Shown: positions 1 through 9,077, counted from the first letter of the stretch. The stretch: 64,000 nt of DNA from Rhizobium metallidurans (GCF_014196505.1 NZ_JACIDW010000002.1:486735-550734), one strand, 5' to 3'. The notes: generated by a model not told the origin, from the sequence alone. Numbers and translations: made by a program.

Positions 1-65
1 GGCAGGCGCGCATCGATCCACTTCTCAAGGCCGGTTGATGGCTCGTAGCTGGATTGGCCACTCAT
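1..65 (-). CDS. petB: Cytochrome b of the bc1 complex, N-terminal fragment (cut by window edge)
   Basis: Only the first 21 codons lie in the window, reading MSGQSSYEPSTGLEKWIDAR from the ATG at 65. This is the usual opening of rhizobial cytochrome b, the quinol-oxidising membrane subunit of complex III. It starts 13 bases after the stop of the Rieske gene on the same strand, the normal petA-petB(-petC) order. The call rests on the short N-terminus plus that gene order. Confidence 0.8.
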   Translation of the reverse strand, partial: MSGQSSYEPSTGLEKWIDARL

Positions 66-78
66 AAATCAGTCCCCC

Positions 79-657
79 TCAACCGATTTTGATAACTTTG
101 TCGGAAACGAACGAAAAGGTCGGAATCGCGAGATTCTGCGGCGCCGGGCCTTTGCGTATGCGGCCGGCCGTATCGTAGACCGAGCCATGACAGGGACAGA
201 ACCACCCGTTGTATTCGCCGGCCTGGCCGAGCGGAACGCAACCGAGATGGGTGCAGGACCCGATCATGACGATCCAGTTCTCCTTGTCCTTGCCGGCCGA
301 ACGGTCGACACCCGTCGCCTGCGCGTCGGCGGCGAGGTTGGCGTTGCGCGCGACCGGATCCTTGAGATCCGCCATTGGAACGTCATTCGCAGCCTTCACT
401 TCCTCAGGTGTACGGTTGCGGATGAAGATCGGCTTGCCGCGCCACTTGGCGGTGAGCGACATGCCAGGCTCGAGGCTCGATACGTCGACTTCGATCGAAG
501 CGAGCGCGAGCGTCGAGGCATCGGGACGCATCTGGTCGATAAACGGCCATGCGACAGAGACGGCGCCGACGGCGCCTGCCATACCCGTGGTTAAATAAAG
601 GAAATCTCGGCGTGTGGGCTCGCTAGAGACCCCGCCTGTCGTTTCGTGTTCGCTCAC
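79..657 (-). CDS. petA: Ubiquinol-cytochrome c reductase iron-sulfur (Rieske) subunit
   Basis: 192 aa, the usual length. It passes electrons from ubiquinol to cytochrome c1 in the inner-membrane bc1 complex. A twin-arginine segment (TRRDFLYLTTG, residues 15-25) precedes a single hydrophobic helix (about 22-41), so it should be a Tat-dependent, N-anchored periplasmic protein. The [2Fe-2S] site is complete: CTHLGC (C135, H137, C140) and CPCHGS (C154, C156, H157). It is first in the pet operon, with petB 13 bp downstream. The 287 bp upstream (658-944) hold no gene, are AT-rich and should carry the promoter. Confidence 0.97.
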   Translation of the reverse strand: MSEHETTGGVSSEPTRRDFLYLTTGMAGAVGAVSVAWPFIDQMRPDASTLALASIEVDVSSLEPGMSLTAKWRGKPIFIRNRTPEEVKAANDVPMADLKDPVARNANLAADAQATGVDRSAGKDKENWIVMIGSCTHLGCVPLGQAGEYNGWFCPCHGSVYDTAGRIRKGPAPQNLAIPTFSFVSDKVIKIG

Positions 658-944
658 GGCTTAACATCCTCTGCCCAAATTTCGCGGAATTTTCCACGCC
701 ATCCCTCCAAGGCGACGAATCTGTCTTACATATATTCGAACTTAGATTCCCCACCCACTAAGCCGCGTTCTATTATTGATCATCAATTATGTCCAGCCTT
801 GGCAAGGCAAGATGGCACAATGTCGCGGCCCTTGAGAGTTGATTCTTTAGGACAATCGCGCCGCCGCAACAGTGTTGCATTGCAACATATCAAGCTGCGT
901 GTTAGGTGGCCGGACGAATACTCGCTCACGCCCGGTACCAGCCA

Positions 945-1877
945 ATGAGACACACTTTATTCTGCGTGGGCAGTGTTCTAGTCTCGCTGTTACTTGCCGC
1001 CATTTCTTTGCGTTACGTCACGCACGCCTGGCTGCTTGCCTTCGTCTACAGCTTTCAGGTCCACTTCGCGCTCGCCGGCCTCGCCGCGAGCCTCGTCCTG
1101 ATCCTCATCAAGCGCCACTGGTACGCCTATCTTCTGGTCGCCGTTTCGGTGGTGCTCGCCACCCACGGCGTGCTGATGATGAAGGAATTCGAGGCCGCCC
1201 CGGCGACCGCCGCATCGCGCCCGCTGCTGCGCCTGATGTCCTTCAACATCGAGAACGACAATATCGAAAACAGCGGCCGCATCGCCGAGACCGTGATCGC
1301 CTCCGGCGCCGATCTCGTCACAATACTGGAGGCGGCGCCGCTGCTTCGGGAGCTCTCGCGCATCTCGGCGACCTACCCCTACCGCATCGGCTGCGGCGTC
1401 GGCACGCCTGGCTGCGATACGCTGGTACTCTCCAAGCGGCCCTTTATCGATCAGGCGGTCAGCACATTGGGCGATCTGTGGCCAAACCGTCTCGTCCAGG
1501 TAACGATAGATGTCGACGGCACGCCTGTTCACCTCGCCTCGGTCCACCTCGCCAAACCCTATTTCGACGATTTCCAGGTCGGCGAGCTCTGGGATCTGCG
1601 CAACGCCGTGAAGTCGGTGGACGGGCCGCTCATCGTCGCCGGAGATTTCAACTCGGCCATCATCGCGCCGCGTATCCAGGACTTCGTCCGCGCCACCGGC
1701 CTGAACGCGGCGTTTCCGCAACCCTCCACATGGCCGGTCAGGGCCGGCAAGCTCGGCATCGCCATCGACCACGTGCTGGCCCGCCCGCCGCTGCGTCTGA
1801 TGTCGGTCAGCCAGGTCGCGGACAATGTCGGCTCCAACCACTACGGACTGATGGCCGAGATCGCCATCGACCGCTGA
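945..1877 (+). CDS. Endonuclease/exonuclease/phosphatase (EEP) family membrane-anchored protein
   Basis: 310 aa from the ATG at 945; an in-frame GTG at 906 is possible but would put charged residues before the membrane segment. Residues 1-70 hold two or three hydrophobic helices. The EEP fold follows: MSFNIENDN (metal-binding N and E), GDFNS (catalytic D and N), IDHVL and SNHYGLMAEI (final catalytic His). The family hydrolyses phosphodiesters from DNA to phosphoinositides and sphingomyelin, so the substrate is open. The topology puts the catalytic domain at the membrane, probably periplasmic. It converges on the ABC exporter gene downstream. Confidence 0.85.
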   Translation: MRHTLFCVGSVLVSLLLAAISLRYVTHAWLLAFVYSFQVHFALAGLAASLVLILIKRHWYAYLLVAVSVVLATHGVLMMKEFEAAPATAASRPLLRLMSFNIENDNIENSGRIAETVIASGADLVTILEAAPLLRELSRISATYPYRIGCGVGTPGCDTLVLSKRPFIDQAVSTLGDLWPNRLVQVTIDVDGTPVHLASVHLAKPYFDDFQVGELWDLRNAVKSVDGPLIVAGDFNSAIIAPRIQDFVRATGLNAAFPQPSTWPVRAGKLGIAIDHVLARPPLRLMSVSQVADNVGSNHYGLMAEIAIDR

Positions 1878-1911
1878 CGGCAGGCAGCCAACCGCGACTG
1901 ATCCTCTACGC

Positions 1912-3780
1912 CTAAACCTCTTCCAGATCGGCCGCCAGGAAGCCGCCCGATTGCCGCGCCCACAGTTCGGCATAGAGCCCGCCATCGCGCAGCAGCGCCT
2001 CGTGCGTCCCCTCCTGGATGATGCGTCCCCTGTCGACGACGATCAGCCGGTCGAGCGCCGCGATCGTCGACAGCCGGTGCGCGATCGCCAGGACCGTCTT
2101 GCCGTCCATGATCCTATTGAGGTTCGTCTGGATCGCCTCCTCGACCTCGGAATCCAGCGCCGACGTCGCCTCGTCGAGCACCAGGATCGGCGCATCCTTG
2201 AGCATCACCCGGGCGATGGCGATCCGCTGTCGCTGCCCGCCCGAAAGCTTGACGCCGCGTTCGCCGACATGCGCGTCGAACCCCTTGCGCCCCTGCTGGT
2301 CCTCCAGCCGCTGGATGAAGCCCAGCGCCTCGGCGCGCCGCGCCGCCTCGATCAATCCGGCCTCGCCGGCATCCGGCCGGCCGAAGAGGATGTTGTCGCG
2401 CACCGAGCGGTGCAGCAGGGAGGTGTCCTGGCTGACGACGCCGATCTGCATCCTGAGCGACTCCTGCCGGACATTGGCGATGTCCTGCCCGTCGATCAGG
2501 ATGCGGCCACCCTCGAGGTCGTAGAGCCGGAGCAGAAGGTTCACCAGCGTCGACTTGCCGGCGCCTGAGCGTCCGACAATGCCGACCTTCTCGCCGGGTG
2601 CGATGCTGAGCGAGAAACGGTCGATCACGCCGCTTCCCTTTCCATAGTGGAAGGACACGTCGTCGAAACGGATGCCGGGCTCGGCGATGACGAGATCCGG
2701 TGCATCCGGCTTGTCGACGAGGGCGAGCGGCTTGGAGATGAGTTCAGCCGAATTCTGGATGGTGCCGAGATTGCGCATGATGCCGTTGAACTGCGTCATC
2801 AGGCGTCCGAGCAGGAAGTTCAGCCTGAGCACCAGCGCCAGCGAGAACGCGACGGCGCCCGAGCTGATCAGCCCCTGCAGCCAGAGATGCACGCTGAGGC
2901 CCGCCATCGTCACGATCATGATGCCCGAAAGCAGCGCCATGGAGGCGCGCACGCCGGTGATGAAGCGGGTGAAGAGCAGCACCGTCGCCTGGAACGTGTC
3001 GAAGCCCTGCCGCATGTAGCGATCGGTCTCCTCGTCCCTGGCAAACAGCTTCAGCGTCTGGATGTTACTGTAGGCATCCACCATGCGACCGTTGAGCATC
3101 GAGGCGGATTCGGCGGTATCGCGCGAGTGGCGGCGGATGCGCGGCACGAAGTAGCGCGCGAGAATGCCGAAAGCGACGAGCCAGCTGAGCACCACGATCG
3201 CCAGCGACAGATCGAGACGCGCGACGAGAACCAGCGTCGTCGCCGCATAGATGCCGACGAACCAGACGCTCTCCATCAGCGAGGTCACGAGGTCGCCCGT
3301 CGCCTGCCCCGCCGACCACACCTTGGTGACGATCCGCCCGGAGAAATCGCTCTGGAAGAACGACAGCGATTGCCGCGACACATGCAGATAGGATTGCCAG
3401 CGCGCCAGATTGTAAAAGCCGGGCGTGATCACCTGCTGGTCGACCAGCGCGATCAACAGCTGCACGACGAAGCGCACGAGGCCGATGAGGAAGAGCATGC
3501 CGAACAGCTCGAAGCCGTAGGTCGCCAGGAGCCCGTTCCAGCCGACGTCAGGCGTGATGCTGGCGAGAATGTCGACGACCCGGCCGACGAACCAGAACAG
3601 CGCCGCCTCGATCGCGGCCGACATCCCGCCGAGAACCAGCATAGCGATGAAGGGCAGTTTCGCCTGGCCGATGTAGAACCAGACGAAGCCGCTCGTCGAC
3701 CGCGGCGGCTGGATGTTGTCGCGCGGTTGGAAGGGGTCGATCCAGGTCTCAAAGGCACGAAAGAGTCGATTTAGGAGCAT
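1912..3780 (-). CDS. ABC exporter half-transporter, fused permease and ATPase
   Basis: 622 aa, the standard type IV (MsbA-like) arrangement. An N-terminal six-helix domain (about 45-330) is followed by one nucleotide-binding domain with Walker A GRSGAGKST (from residue 400), LSGGQ (about 512), Walker B ILVLDEATSALD (about 531) and the switch His in AHRLST. One ATPase per chain means it must dimerise. A close paralogue lies upstream on the same strand (4271-6127), separated by a small gene on the opposite strand, so the pair may form a heterodimer. The substrate (lipid, drug or other) cannot be read from the sequence. Confidence 0.92.
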   Translation of the reverse strand: MLLNRLFRAFETWIDPFQPRDNIQPPRSTSGFVWFYIGQAKLPFIAMLVLGGMSAAIEAALFWFVGRVVDILASITPDVGWNGLLATYGFELFGMLFLIGLVRFVVQLLIALVDQQVITPGFYNLARWQSYLHVSRQSLSFFQSDFSGRIVTKVWSAGQATGDLVTSLMESVWFVGIYAATTLVLVARLDLSLAIVVLSWLVAFGILARYFVPRIRRHSRDTAESASMLNGRMVDAYSNIQTLKLFARDEETDRYMRQGFDTFQATVLLFTRFITGVRASMALLSGIMIVTMAGLSVHLWLQGLISSGAVAFSLALVLRLNFLLGRLMTQFNGIMRNLGTIQNSAELISKPLALVDKPDAPDLVIAEPGIRFDDVSFHYGKGSGVIDRFSLSIAPGEKVGIVGRSGAGKSTLVNLLLRLYDLEGGRILIDGQDIANVRQESLRMQIGVVSQDTSLLHRSVRDNILFGRPDAGEAGLIEAARRAEALGFIQRLEDQQGRKGFDAHVGERGVKLSGGQRQRIAIARVMLKDAPILVLDEATSALDSEVEEAIQTNLNRIMDGKTVLAIAHRLSTIAALDRLIVVDRGRIIQEGTHEALLRDGGLYAELWARQSGGFLAADLEEV

Positions 3781-3942
3781 ATTTGCGATATAGGCTTATC
3801 CGCCGGATGGGGAAAGCAATCCGCTCGCCGGACCAACCTTATATTTTCGTAATGATTGGTAACATCGACGGCATCGTCGTTGAATGAGACATGTCCCGCC
3901 ACAATGTGGGAATAGCATGAGATTTCACGGGAGACGGCCACA

Positions 3943-4185
3943 ATGCAAAAGAGGACACTCGTGTCGAGCATACCGTTGCCTTTGGCGGAAAGACTCGATG
4001 CGGTCACGGAGCAGCTCGGCGTACCGCACGACCAGGTCGTGGCGGAAGCCGTAGCCGCATGGATCGATACGGAAGAGCAGCGTCGGCTCATGGCGTTGCG
4101 CACGTTGGCCTTCGCCAGCAGCATGGCGGTCGAAGGTCATCGCGTCATCGACTGGGCGGACAGCCTGAGTGCCGACAGGCACTGA
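3943..4185 (+). CDS. Small ribbon-helix-helix (CopG/antitoxin-like) DNA-binding protein, orphan
   Basis: 80 aa. The start has the pattern of a ribbon-helix-helix fold: a short strand (TLVSSIPLPLAERLDAV), then helices around LGVPHDQVVAEAVAAWIDTEEQRR. Such proteins are dimeric repressors, often antitoxins. The tail RTLAFASSMAVEGHRVIDWADSL resembles antitoxin tails that wrap a RelE/ParE toxin. No toxin follows: a terminator comes 35 bases after the stop and the next gene is an ABC exporter on the other strand. It may be an orphan antitoxin or a local regulator of the flanking exporters. RHH family is likely; function unknown. Confidence 0.7.
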   Translation: MQKRTLVSSIPLPLAERLDAVTEQLGVPHDQVVAEAVAAWIDTEEQRRLMALRTLAFASSMAVEGHRVIDWADSLSADRH

Positions 4186-4219
4186 ACAGACACAGCCAAG
4201 CGACTGATTGGAAACAACA

Positions 4220-4251
4220 ACGCCCTCCCGATATCCCAGGGAGGGCGTTTT
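4220..4251. terminator. Bidirectional Rho-independent terminator
   Basis: A perfect 9-bp stem (CGCCCTCCC at 4221-4229 with GGGAGGGCG at 4239-4247) and a 9-base loop are followed by four T on the plus strand, with a short A-rich stretch before it. It sits between the convergent small RHH gene and the second ABC exporter, so it can end both transcripts. Confidence 0.85.
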
Positions 4252-4270
4252 CAGTTGATGGCGGGCGTGG

Positions 4271-6127
4271 TCACTCGGCGGCCGCTTCCGCCTCCTCCGA
4301 GTGATCGGCGAGGAAGCCGCCCGACTGGCGGTTCCAGAGATCGGCATAGACGCCGCCCTGCCCCACCAGCTCATTGTGCGAGCCGGCCTCGATGATCTTG
4401 CCCTTGTCGAGCACGACCAGCCGGTCCATCTCCGTCAGCGTCGACAGCCGGTGGGCGATGGCGATGACGGTCTTGCCCTCCATGAGCGCGAACAGGTTCT
4501 CCTGGATCGCGGCCTCGACCTCGGAATCGAGCGCCGAGGTCGCCTCGTCGAGAACCAGGATCGGCGCGTCCTTGAGGAACACGCGGGCGATCGCGATACG
4601 CTGGCGCTGGCCGCCGGAGAGCTTCACGCCGCGCTCGCCGACCTGCGCGTCGAGCGCCTTGCGCCCCTGCATGTCGACGAGACCCTCGATGAAGTCCCAG
4701 GCGTTCGCCCGTCTGGCCGCCTCGATCACCTCCGCATCCGTCGCATCCGGGCGGCCGTAGGCGATGTTGTCGCGGATCGAGCGGTGCAGCAGCGACGTGT
4801 CCTGCGTGACGACACCGATCAGTTCGCGCAGGCTCTCCTGCGAGACATGCGAGATGTCCTGGCCGTCGATGGTGATGCGGCCACCTTCCAGATCGTAGAA
4901 GCGTAGAAGCAGGTTCATCAGCGTCGTCTTGCCGGCGCCGGAGCGGCCGACCAGACCCACCTTCTCGCCCGCCCTGATGTCGAGCGTCAGGTTCTCGATG
5001 ATGCCCTTGCCCTTGCCGTAGTGGAAGCCGATCCGGTCGTAGTGGATCGCACCCTTCTTGGCCGATAGCGACGAGGCGCCCGGCTTGTCGGTGATGTCGT
5101 GCTGCTTCGCCATCATCTCCATGCCGTCATAGACCGTGCCGATATTCTCGAACAGCGCCGAGACTTCCCACATGATCCACTGCGACATGCTGTTGACGCG
5201 CATGGCAAGGCCGATGGCGATCGCGATCGCGCCGACCGAAATGCCGCCGTTCAGCCAGAACCAGATCGACAGGCCCGAGATCACGAACAACGCCACGCAG
5301 TTGTTGAAGTAGACCAGTGCGTGGAACATCGTGACCTTGCGCATCTGCTGGTGCACGGTCTGCAGGAACTGGTCCATGCCCTCCTTGGCGTAGGTCTCCT
5401 CGCGACCGGCATGCGAGAACAGCTTCACCGTCGCGATGTTGGTGTAGCTGTCGACGACGCGGCCGGTCATCAGCGAACGCGCGTCCGCCTGCATCGCCGC
5501 GATCTTGCGCAGCCGCGGCACGAAGTAGGCGACGATGGCGATATAGACGCCGAGCCATGCCAGGATCGGGATCATCAGCCGCCAGTCGGCCGCCGCGATG
5601 ACGATGATCATCGAGATGAAGTAGCTGACGACATAGACGAAGACGTCGAGGATCTTCATCACCGTCTCGCGCACGGCGAGCGACGTCTGCATCACCTTGG
5701 TTGCCACGCGTCCGGCGAACTCGTTGGCGAAGAAGGTCATGCTGTGACGCATCAGGAAACGGTGCATCTGCCAGCGGGCGATCATCGGGTAGTTGCCCAT
5801 CAGCACCTGGTGCATGATGACGGAATCGGCCACCGCCGCCACGGGCAGGCCGATCAGGATCAGCGCGCCCATCCAGTAGAGCTTGTAGCCCTCGGTATCG
5901 AGGAATGTCTTCGGATCGGCCTGCGTCAGCCAGTCGACGATGTTGCCGAGGAACCGGAACAAGGCGACTTCGCCGACCGCGATCAGCATCGTCAGCACCG
6001 CCATGGCGGCAAGCCAGGGCGCCGCCGGCTTCGTATAGTGCCAGCAGAAGGCAACGAGCCCCCTGGGAGGAACGCCGGGTTCCTCGTCGGGGAAGGGATT
6101 GAGACGCTGTTCAAACCAGCCAAACAT
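4271..6127 (-). CDS. ABC exporter half-transporter, fused permease and ATPase (second copy)
   Basis: 618 aa from the ATG at 6127 (MFGWFEQ); a longer reading to 6205 adds 26 residues with no domain character. Six transmembrane helices (about 30-325) are followed by a nucleotide-binding domain with GRSGAGKTT, LSGGQ, ILVLDEATSALD and AHRLST. The C-terminal ATPase halves of this protein and the 1912-3780 product are nearly superimposable, including the QSGGF tail, so the two are paralogues and plausibly partners. The 380-base leader carries a small ORF and a terminator-like hairpin (6255-6336). Confidence 0.92.
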   Translation of the reverse strand: MFGWFEQRLNPFPDEEPGVPPRGLVAFCWHYTKPAAPWLAAMAVLTMLIAVGEVALFRFLGNIVDWLTQADPKTFLDTEGYKLYWMGALILIGLPVAAVADSVIMHQVLMGNYPMIARWQMHRFLMRHSMTFFANEFAGRVATKVMQTSLAVRETVMKILDVFVYVVSYFISMIIVIAAADWRLMIPILAWLGVYIAIVAYFVPRLRKIAAMQADARSLMTGRVVDSYTNIATVKLFSHAGREETYAKEGMDQFLQTVHQQMRKVTMFHALVYFNNCVALFVISGLSIWFWLNGGISVGAIAIAIGLAMRVNSMSQWIMWEVSALFENIGTVYDGMEMMAKQHDITDKPGASSLSAKKGAIHYDRIGFHYGKGKGIIENLTLDIRAGEKVGLVGRSGAGKTTLMNLLLRFYDLEGGRITIDGQDISHVSQESLRELIGVVTQDTSLLHRSIRDNIAYGRPDATDAEVIEAARRANAWDFIEGLVDMQGRKALDAQVGERGVKLSGGQRQRIAIARVFLKDAPILVLDEATSALDSEVEAAIQENLFALMEGKTVIAIAHRLSTLTEMDRLVVLDKGKIIEAGSHNELVGQGGVYADLWNRQSGGFLADHSEEAEAAAE

Positions 6128-6254
6128 GAAAATGCTCCGAACTTCAGCGTTCCGGCCCTGGCCGGCGCGGACGCGCAACGGCTTATATGGGCAGCGGACG
6201 TTCAAGGGACGAGGCCAATATGGCCGCGCAATGGATTAACGATGGGAAATCAGA

Positions 6255-6278
6255 AAGAAGAAGACGCTTAGGAGCGTC
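6255..6278 (-). promoter_or_regulatory. Terminator-like hairpin at the end of a small leader ORF
   Basis: On the minus strand GACGCT-CCTA-AGCGTC forms a perfect 6-bp stem with a 4-base loop (6263-6278), followed by TTCTTCTT. The stop codon of the 22-codon ORF at 6268-6336 falls inside the hairpin, so a ribosome finishing the ORF would cover it. That is the geometry of attenuation, but the T run is interrupted by C and the stem is short. It could also simply be a weak terminator for upstream transcription. Confidence 0.35.
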
Positions 6279-6336
6279 GGGTCGCCATGATCCGCACGAT
6301 GACGGACGGGAGGCTGACATACGGCAATGCATTCAT
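6268..6336 (-). CDS. Possible 22-residue leader peptide upstream of the second ABC exporter
   Basis: ATG at 6336, stop at 6268-6270. The peptide is MNALPYVSLPSVIVRIMATR followed by RS. A purine-rich GAGCGCC precedes the start at about the right distance. It lies 141 bases before the ATG of the ABC exporter on the same strand, and its stop codon overlaps a perfect hairpin. Leader peptides that control ABC exporters are known in Firmicutes (the BmrB leader of bmrCD), so such a role is conceivable, but there is no direct evidence of translation here. Confidence 0.3.
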   Translation of the reverse strand: MNALPYVSLPSVIVRIMATRRS

Positions 6337-6509
6337 CTTGGCGCTCCCTCGTTGGCGATTGAAGATATGCACCGATAACGCGAAATCGGCCGGAATTCCA
6401 GCCCCTACTTGCCGAATATCGAAGATTCGCGCCCAAAAACCAGGCTGTTGCACCAAAACCGCACTCGCGCTAGGTCAGGCCGGACGGAAGCGATCAAACG
6501 GCGGCGATC

Positions 6510-6971
6510 ATGGCGGACCTCAGAATAGCACTCTATCAGCCCGATATAGCAGGCAATACCGGCACGATCCTGCGGCTGGCCGCCTGCCTCGATTTCGCCG
6601 TCGATATCATTGAGCCCGCCGGTTTCGACATCTCCGACCGCAATCTCAAGCGCGCCGGCATGGATTACATCGCTGCCGCCGCCCTCACCCGCCATGTCAA
6701 TTTCGAGCGGTTCGAGGACTGGCGCAAAACCACCGGCCGCCGCCTCGTGCTCGCCTCCACCAAGGCCTCCGGCCGCTACACCGACTTCCGCTTCCGCCCT
6801 GATGACATCCTGCTCTTCGGCCGCGAAAGCGCCGGCGTTCCCGATCATGTGCATGACACAGCCGATGCCCGCATCCTCGTGCCGATGGTCGAGGGACAGC
6901 GCTCGATCAATGTCGCCGTGTCGGCGGCGATGATCACGGGCGAAGCCATGCGCCAGACCGTCTGGTCCTGA
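6510..6971 (+). CDS. trmL: tRNA (cytidine(34)-2'-O)-methyltransferase
   Basis: 153 aa, a full-length minimal SPOUT methyltransferase. It 2'-O-methylates the wobble nucleotide of tRNA-Leu isoacceptors. The N-terminus LRIALYQPDIAGNTGTILRLAACL (N of the NTG motif in the first signature), GRESAGVPDHVHD (about 109-121) and the C-terminal trefoil-knot signature IPM-like LVPMVEGQRSINVAVSAAM are the three SpoU motifs. TrmL-type proteins lack an extra RNA-binding domain, as here. It is transcribed divergently from the ABC exporter. Confidence 0.95.
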   Translation: MADLRIALYQPDIAGNTGTILRLAACLDFAVDIIEPAGFDISDRNLKRAGMDYIAAAALTRHVNFERFEDWRKTTGRRLVLASTKASGRYTDFRFRPDDILLFGRESAGVPDHVHDTADARILVPMVEGQRSINVAVSAAMITGEAMRQTVWS

Positions 6972-7166
6972 CCCCGCCATCGAAATGCCGGTTCGGCGGC
7001 GGATAATGTCGCGAACGGCGTTGTGAAATCGCCGATCAGGCGTATAATTTTTAGCCGGGCAAACAAAAAATCGGACGATGTGCCGATATTTCAATGATTT
7101 GCCATCAGGAAAGAGTCGCAGAACGCGCCACTTAGGACGCCAAGAGATAGAAAAAGACCGGCCCGC

Positions 7167-8813
7167 ATGGAATCCACCATCGTCATGATCAACCTGTTCG
7201 GCGCCGTGGCCTTGCTGCTGTTCGGCCTGTCGCAGGTCAAGGATGGCGTCAACAGGGCCTTCGGCGCGCGGCTGCGGACCGGGCTCGCATCAGGCACCAA
7301 GAGCGGCCTGCGCTCCTTCCTCTCCGGTTTCCTCGCGACCATCGCCCTGCAAAGCTCCACCGCGACCGCCCTGATGGTCGCCTCCTTCGTCGAGCGCGAG
7401 CTGGTCAAGCCGCGCATGGCGCAGATCGTGCTTCTGGGCGCCAATGTCGGCACCGCCGTCACCGCCTGGATCGTCGCAACCGGCATCGCCTGGCTGTCAC
7501 CGCTGGTCATCCTCGCGGGCATCGTGCTCTATCGCGGCGGCTCGACCTCCCGCCAGGGCGGCGGCCAGGCGCTGATCGGCATCGGCCTCATGCTGCTGTC
7601 GTTGCATCTCCTGAGCAGCGCCACGGAGCCGATGCGCCAGTCGCCGGCGCTCTCGGCCTTCATCGGCCTGCTCGACAATGCCTGGCCGGTGGCGCTCGCC
7701 TTCTCGGCCGGAATCGCCTTCATCTCCTCCTCCAGCCTCGCCGCCGTCGTCCTGATCCTGTCGCTCGCCTCGACGGGCATCCTGTCGGCCGGCCTCGTGA
7801 TCGTATTGGTGCTCGGCGCCAATCTCGGCGGCGCCATCCCGCCGGTCATCGCCTCGCTTTCGGGCCCCGCCTCGGTCAAGCGCGTCACGCTGGGCAACCT
7901 GATCGTGCGCGCCATCGGCTGCCTGATCGCGCTGCCGCTCGCGGGTTTCGCCGCCGAGCTCCTGGAAACCCTGCCGCTGTCTCCGGCCAAGCTGCCGGTC
8001 GATGCCCATCTCGGCTTCAACCTCATCCTCGCGGCGCTTGCCTGGCCCTTCTCGCGTCTGCTGTCGCGCCTGATGTTGAAGATGGTCCCCGAGGACGAGC
8101 AGGCGGATAACGCCCCGCGCTATCTCGATCCGCAGGAACTCTCCACGCCTGTCGTGGCGCTCGCCAGCGCCACCCGCGAAGTGCTTGGCGTCGGAGACCT
8201 GATCGAGCGCATGCTGCATCGCGCCGCCGATGCCTTCGAACGCAACAACATGGCCAAGCTGACGGAGATCGGAGCCCTCGAAAAACGAGTCGACAGCCTG
8301 CAGCAGGACGTGAAGATCTACCTCTCCAAGCTCGGCCGCGGCGGCCTCAGCGAAGAGGACGGACGCCGCTCCATCGTCATCATCGACTACGCCATCAACC
8401 TCGAGCATATCGGCGACATCATCGAGAAGGGTCTGCTGCCGCAGGTCGCCAAGAAGGTCTCGCTCGGCCTGAAATTTTCCGAGGACGGCTATGAGGAGCT
8501 CAGCAAGCTCTTCCACCTGACGCTGGAAAACCTGCGCATCGCCCAGACGATCTTCGTCACCCGCGATTTCAATCTCGCCCGGCAGCTGATGGAAGTGAAG
8601 GTGGAAGTGCGCCGCATGGAGAAGCAGTCCTCCGAGCGCCATCTGGAACGCCTGCGCGACGGCCGCGCCGACAGCCTGCAGACCAGTTCGCTGCATCTCG
8701 ACATGCTGCGCGACCTCAAGCGCATCAACGCCCACATCGTCTCCGTGGCGCACCCGATCCTGGATGAAAGCGGCCTGCTGATTGAAAGCCGCCTGCGCAA
8801 CGCCGCCGAATAA
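7167..8813 (+). CDS. Na/Pi cotransporter family protein with C-terminal PhoU-like domain
   Basis: 548 aa. The first ~310 residues are hydrophobic, with the inverted-repeat signature of type II Na-phosphate cotransporters: LQSSTATALM in the first half and ISSSSLAAVVLIL in the second. Residues about 340-530 form a helical PhoU-like domain (two runs of acidic and Arg/Lys-rich helices). The family imports inorganic phosphate with Na+ (NptA/YjbB type; E. coli YjbB was implicated in export). It is followed 3 bases on by a convergent small gene. Confidence 0.9.
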   Translation: MESTIVMINLFGAVALLLFGLSQVKDGVNRAFGARLRTGLASGTKSGLRSFLSGFLATIALQSSTATALMVASFVERELVKPRMAQIVLLGANVGTAVTAWIVATGIAWLSPLVILAGIVLYRGGSTSRQGGGQALIGIGLMLLSLHLLSSATEPMRQSPALSAFIGLLDNAWPVALAFSAGIAFISSSSLAAVVLILSLASTGILSAGLVIVLVLGANLGGAIPPVIASLSGPASVKRVTLGNLIVRAIGCLIALPLAGFAAELLETLPLSPAKLPVDAHLGFNLILAALAWPFSRLLSRLMLKMVPEDEQADNAPRYLDPQELSTPVVALASATREVLGVGDLIERMLHRAADAFERNNMAKLTEIGALEKRVDSLQQDVKIYLSKLGRGGLSEEDGRRSIVIIDYAINLEHIGDIIEKGLLPQVAKKVSLGLKFSEDGYEELSKLFHLTLENLRIAQTIFVTRDFNLARQLMEVKVEVRRMEKQSSERHLERLRDGRADSLQTSSLHLDMLRDLKRINAHIVSVAHPILDESGLLIESRLRNAAE

Positions 8814-8816
8814 ACG

Positions 8817-9077
8817 TCAATCGGCCGATGGCAGGCGCCGCATGGTGAACTCGATCTGGTCGCCGTCGAGCTGTCGCCAGCTCTCGACCTCGGTCCAGTA
8901 GGCGGCCTTGGGGTACTCGTCGAACCACTCGCGGGCCTTGGCGCGCGCATCGAGCAGCGCCAGGCAATAGGTCTGCCGCACGAACCGGTCGTTCTTGCGC
9001 GGCGTGCCCTCGGCCCGGTGCGTGGCAATCCTTCGCTTCAAACCGTCAAATGACGGCGGTCCTGGGATCTTCGTCAT
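8817..9077 (-). CDS. Conserved small hypothetical protein
   Basis: 86 aa, soluble, rich in Arg, Lys, Trp and acidic residues (KKNDRFV-like centre, [17 protein letters not shown]); no signal peptide or membrane helix. I do not recognise a domain. A good ribosome site (GAGG) precedes the ATG on the minus strand, and it lies within a short stem-loop: CTACCT at 9083-9088 pairs with AGGTAG at 9098-9103. The gene is convergent with the Na/Pi transporter gene and divergent from hemF. Confidence 0.6.
   Translation of the reverse strand: MTKIPGPPSFDGLKRRIATHRAEGTPRKNDRFVRQTYCLALLDARAKAREWFDEYPKAAYWTEVESWRQLDGDQIEFTMRRLPSAD

Larger units (their letters stand above)
6128..6509. other. Divergent intergenic region between the ABC exporter and trmL
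   Basis: 382 bases between two genes read in opposite directions. It should contain both promoters. Apart from the possible leader ORF and hairpin at 6255-6336 I see no gene, tRNA or strong terminator. No good ribosome site precedes trmL; the nearest purines are GGCGGCG just before its ATG. Confidence 0.6.

Noticed and set aside
872..1915. Long plus-strand frame overlapping the EEP gene
   Set aside because: Arg/Pro-rich translation without domains; the frame at 945 has membrane helices and all EEP motifs.
5099..6271. Large plus-strand open frame opposite the second ABC exporter
   Set aside because: Its protein is His/Asp/Arg-rich with no domain and mirrors the ABC gene; a typical high-GC shadow frame.
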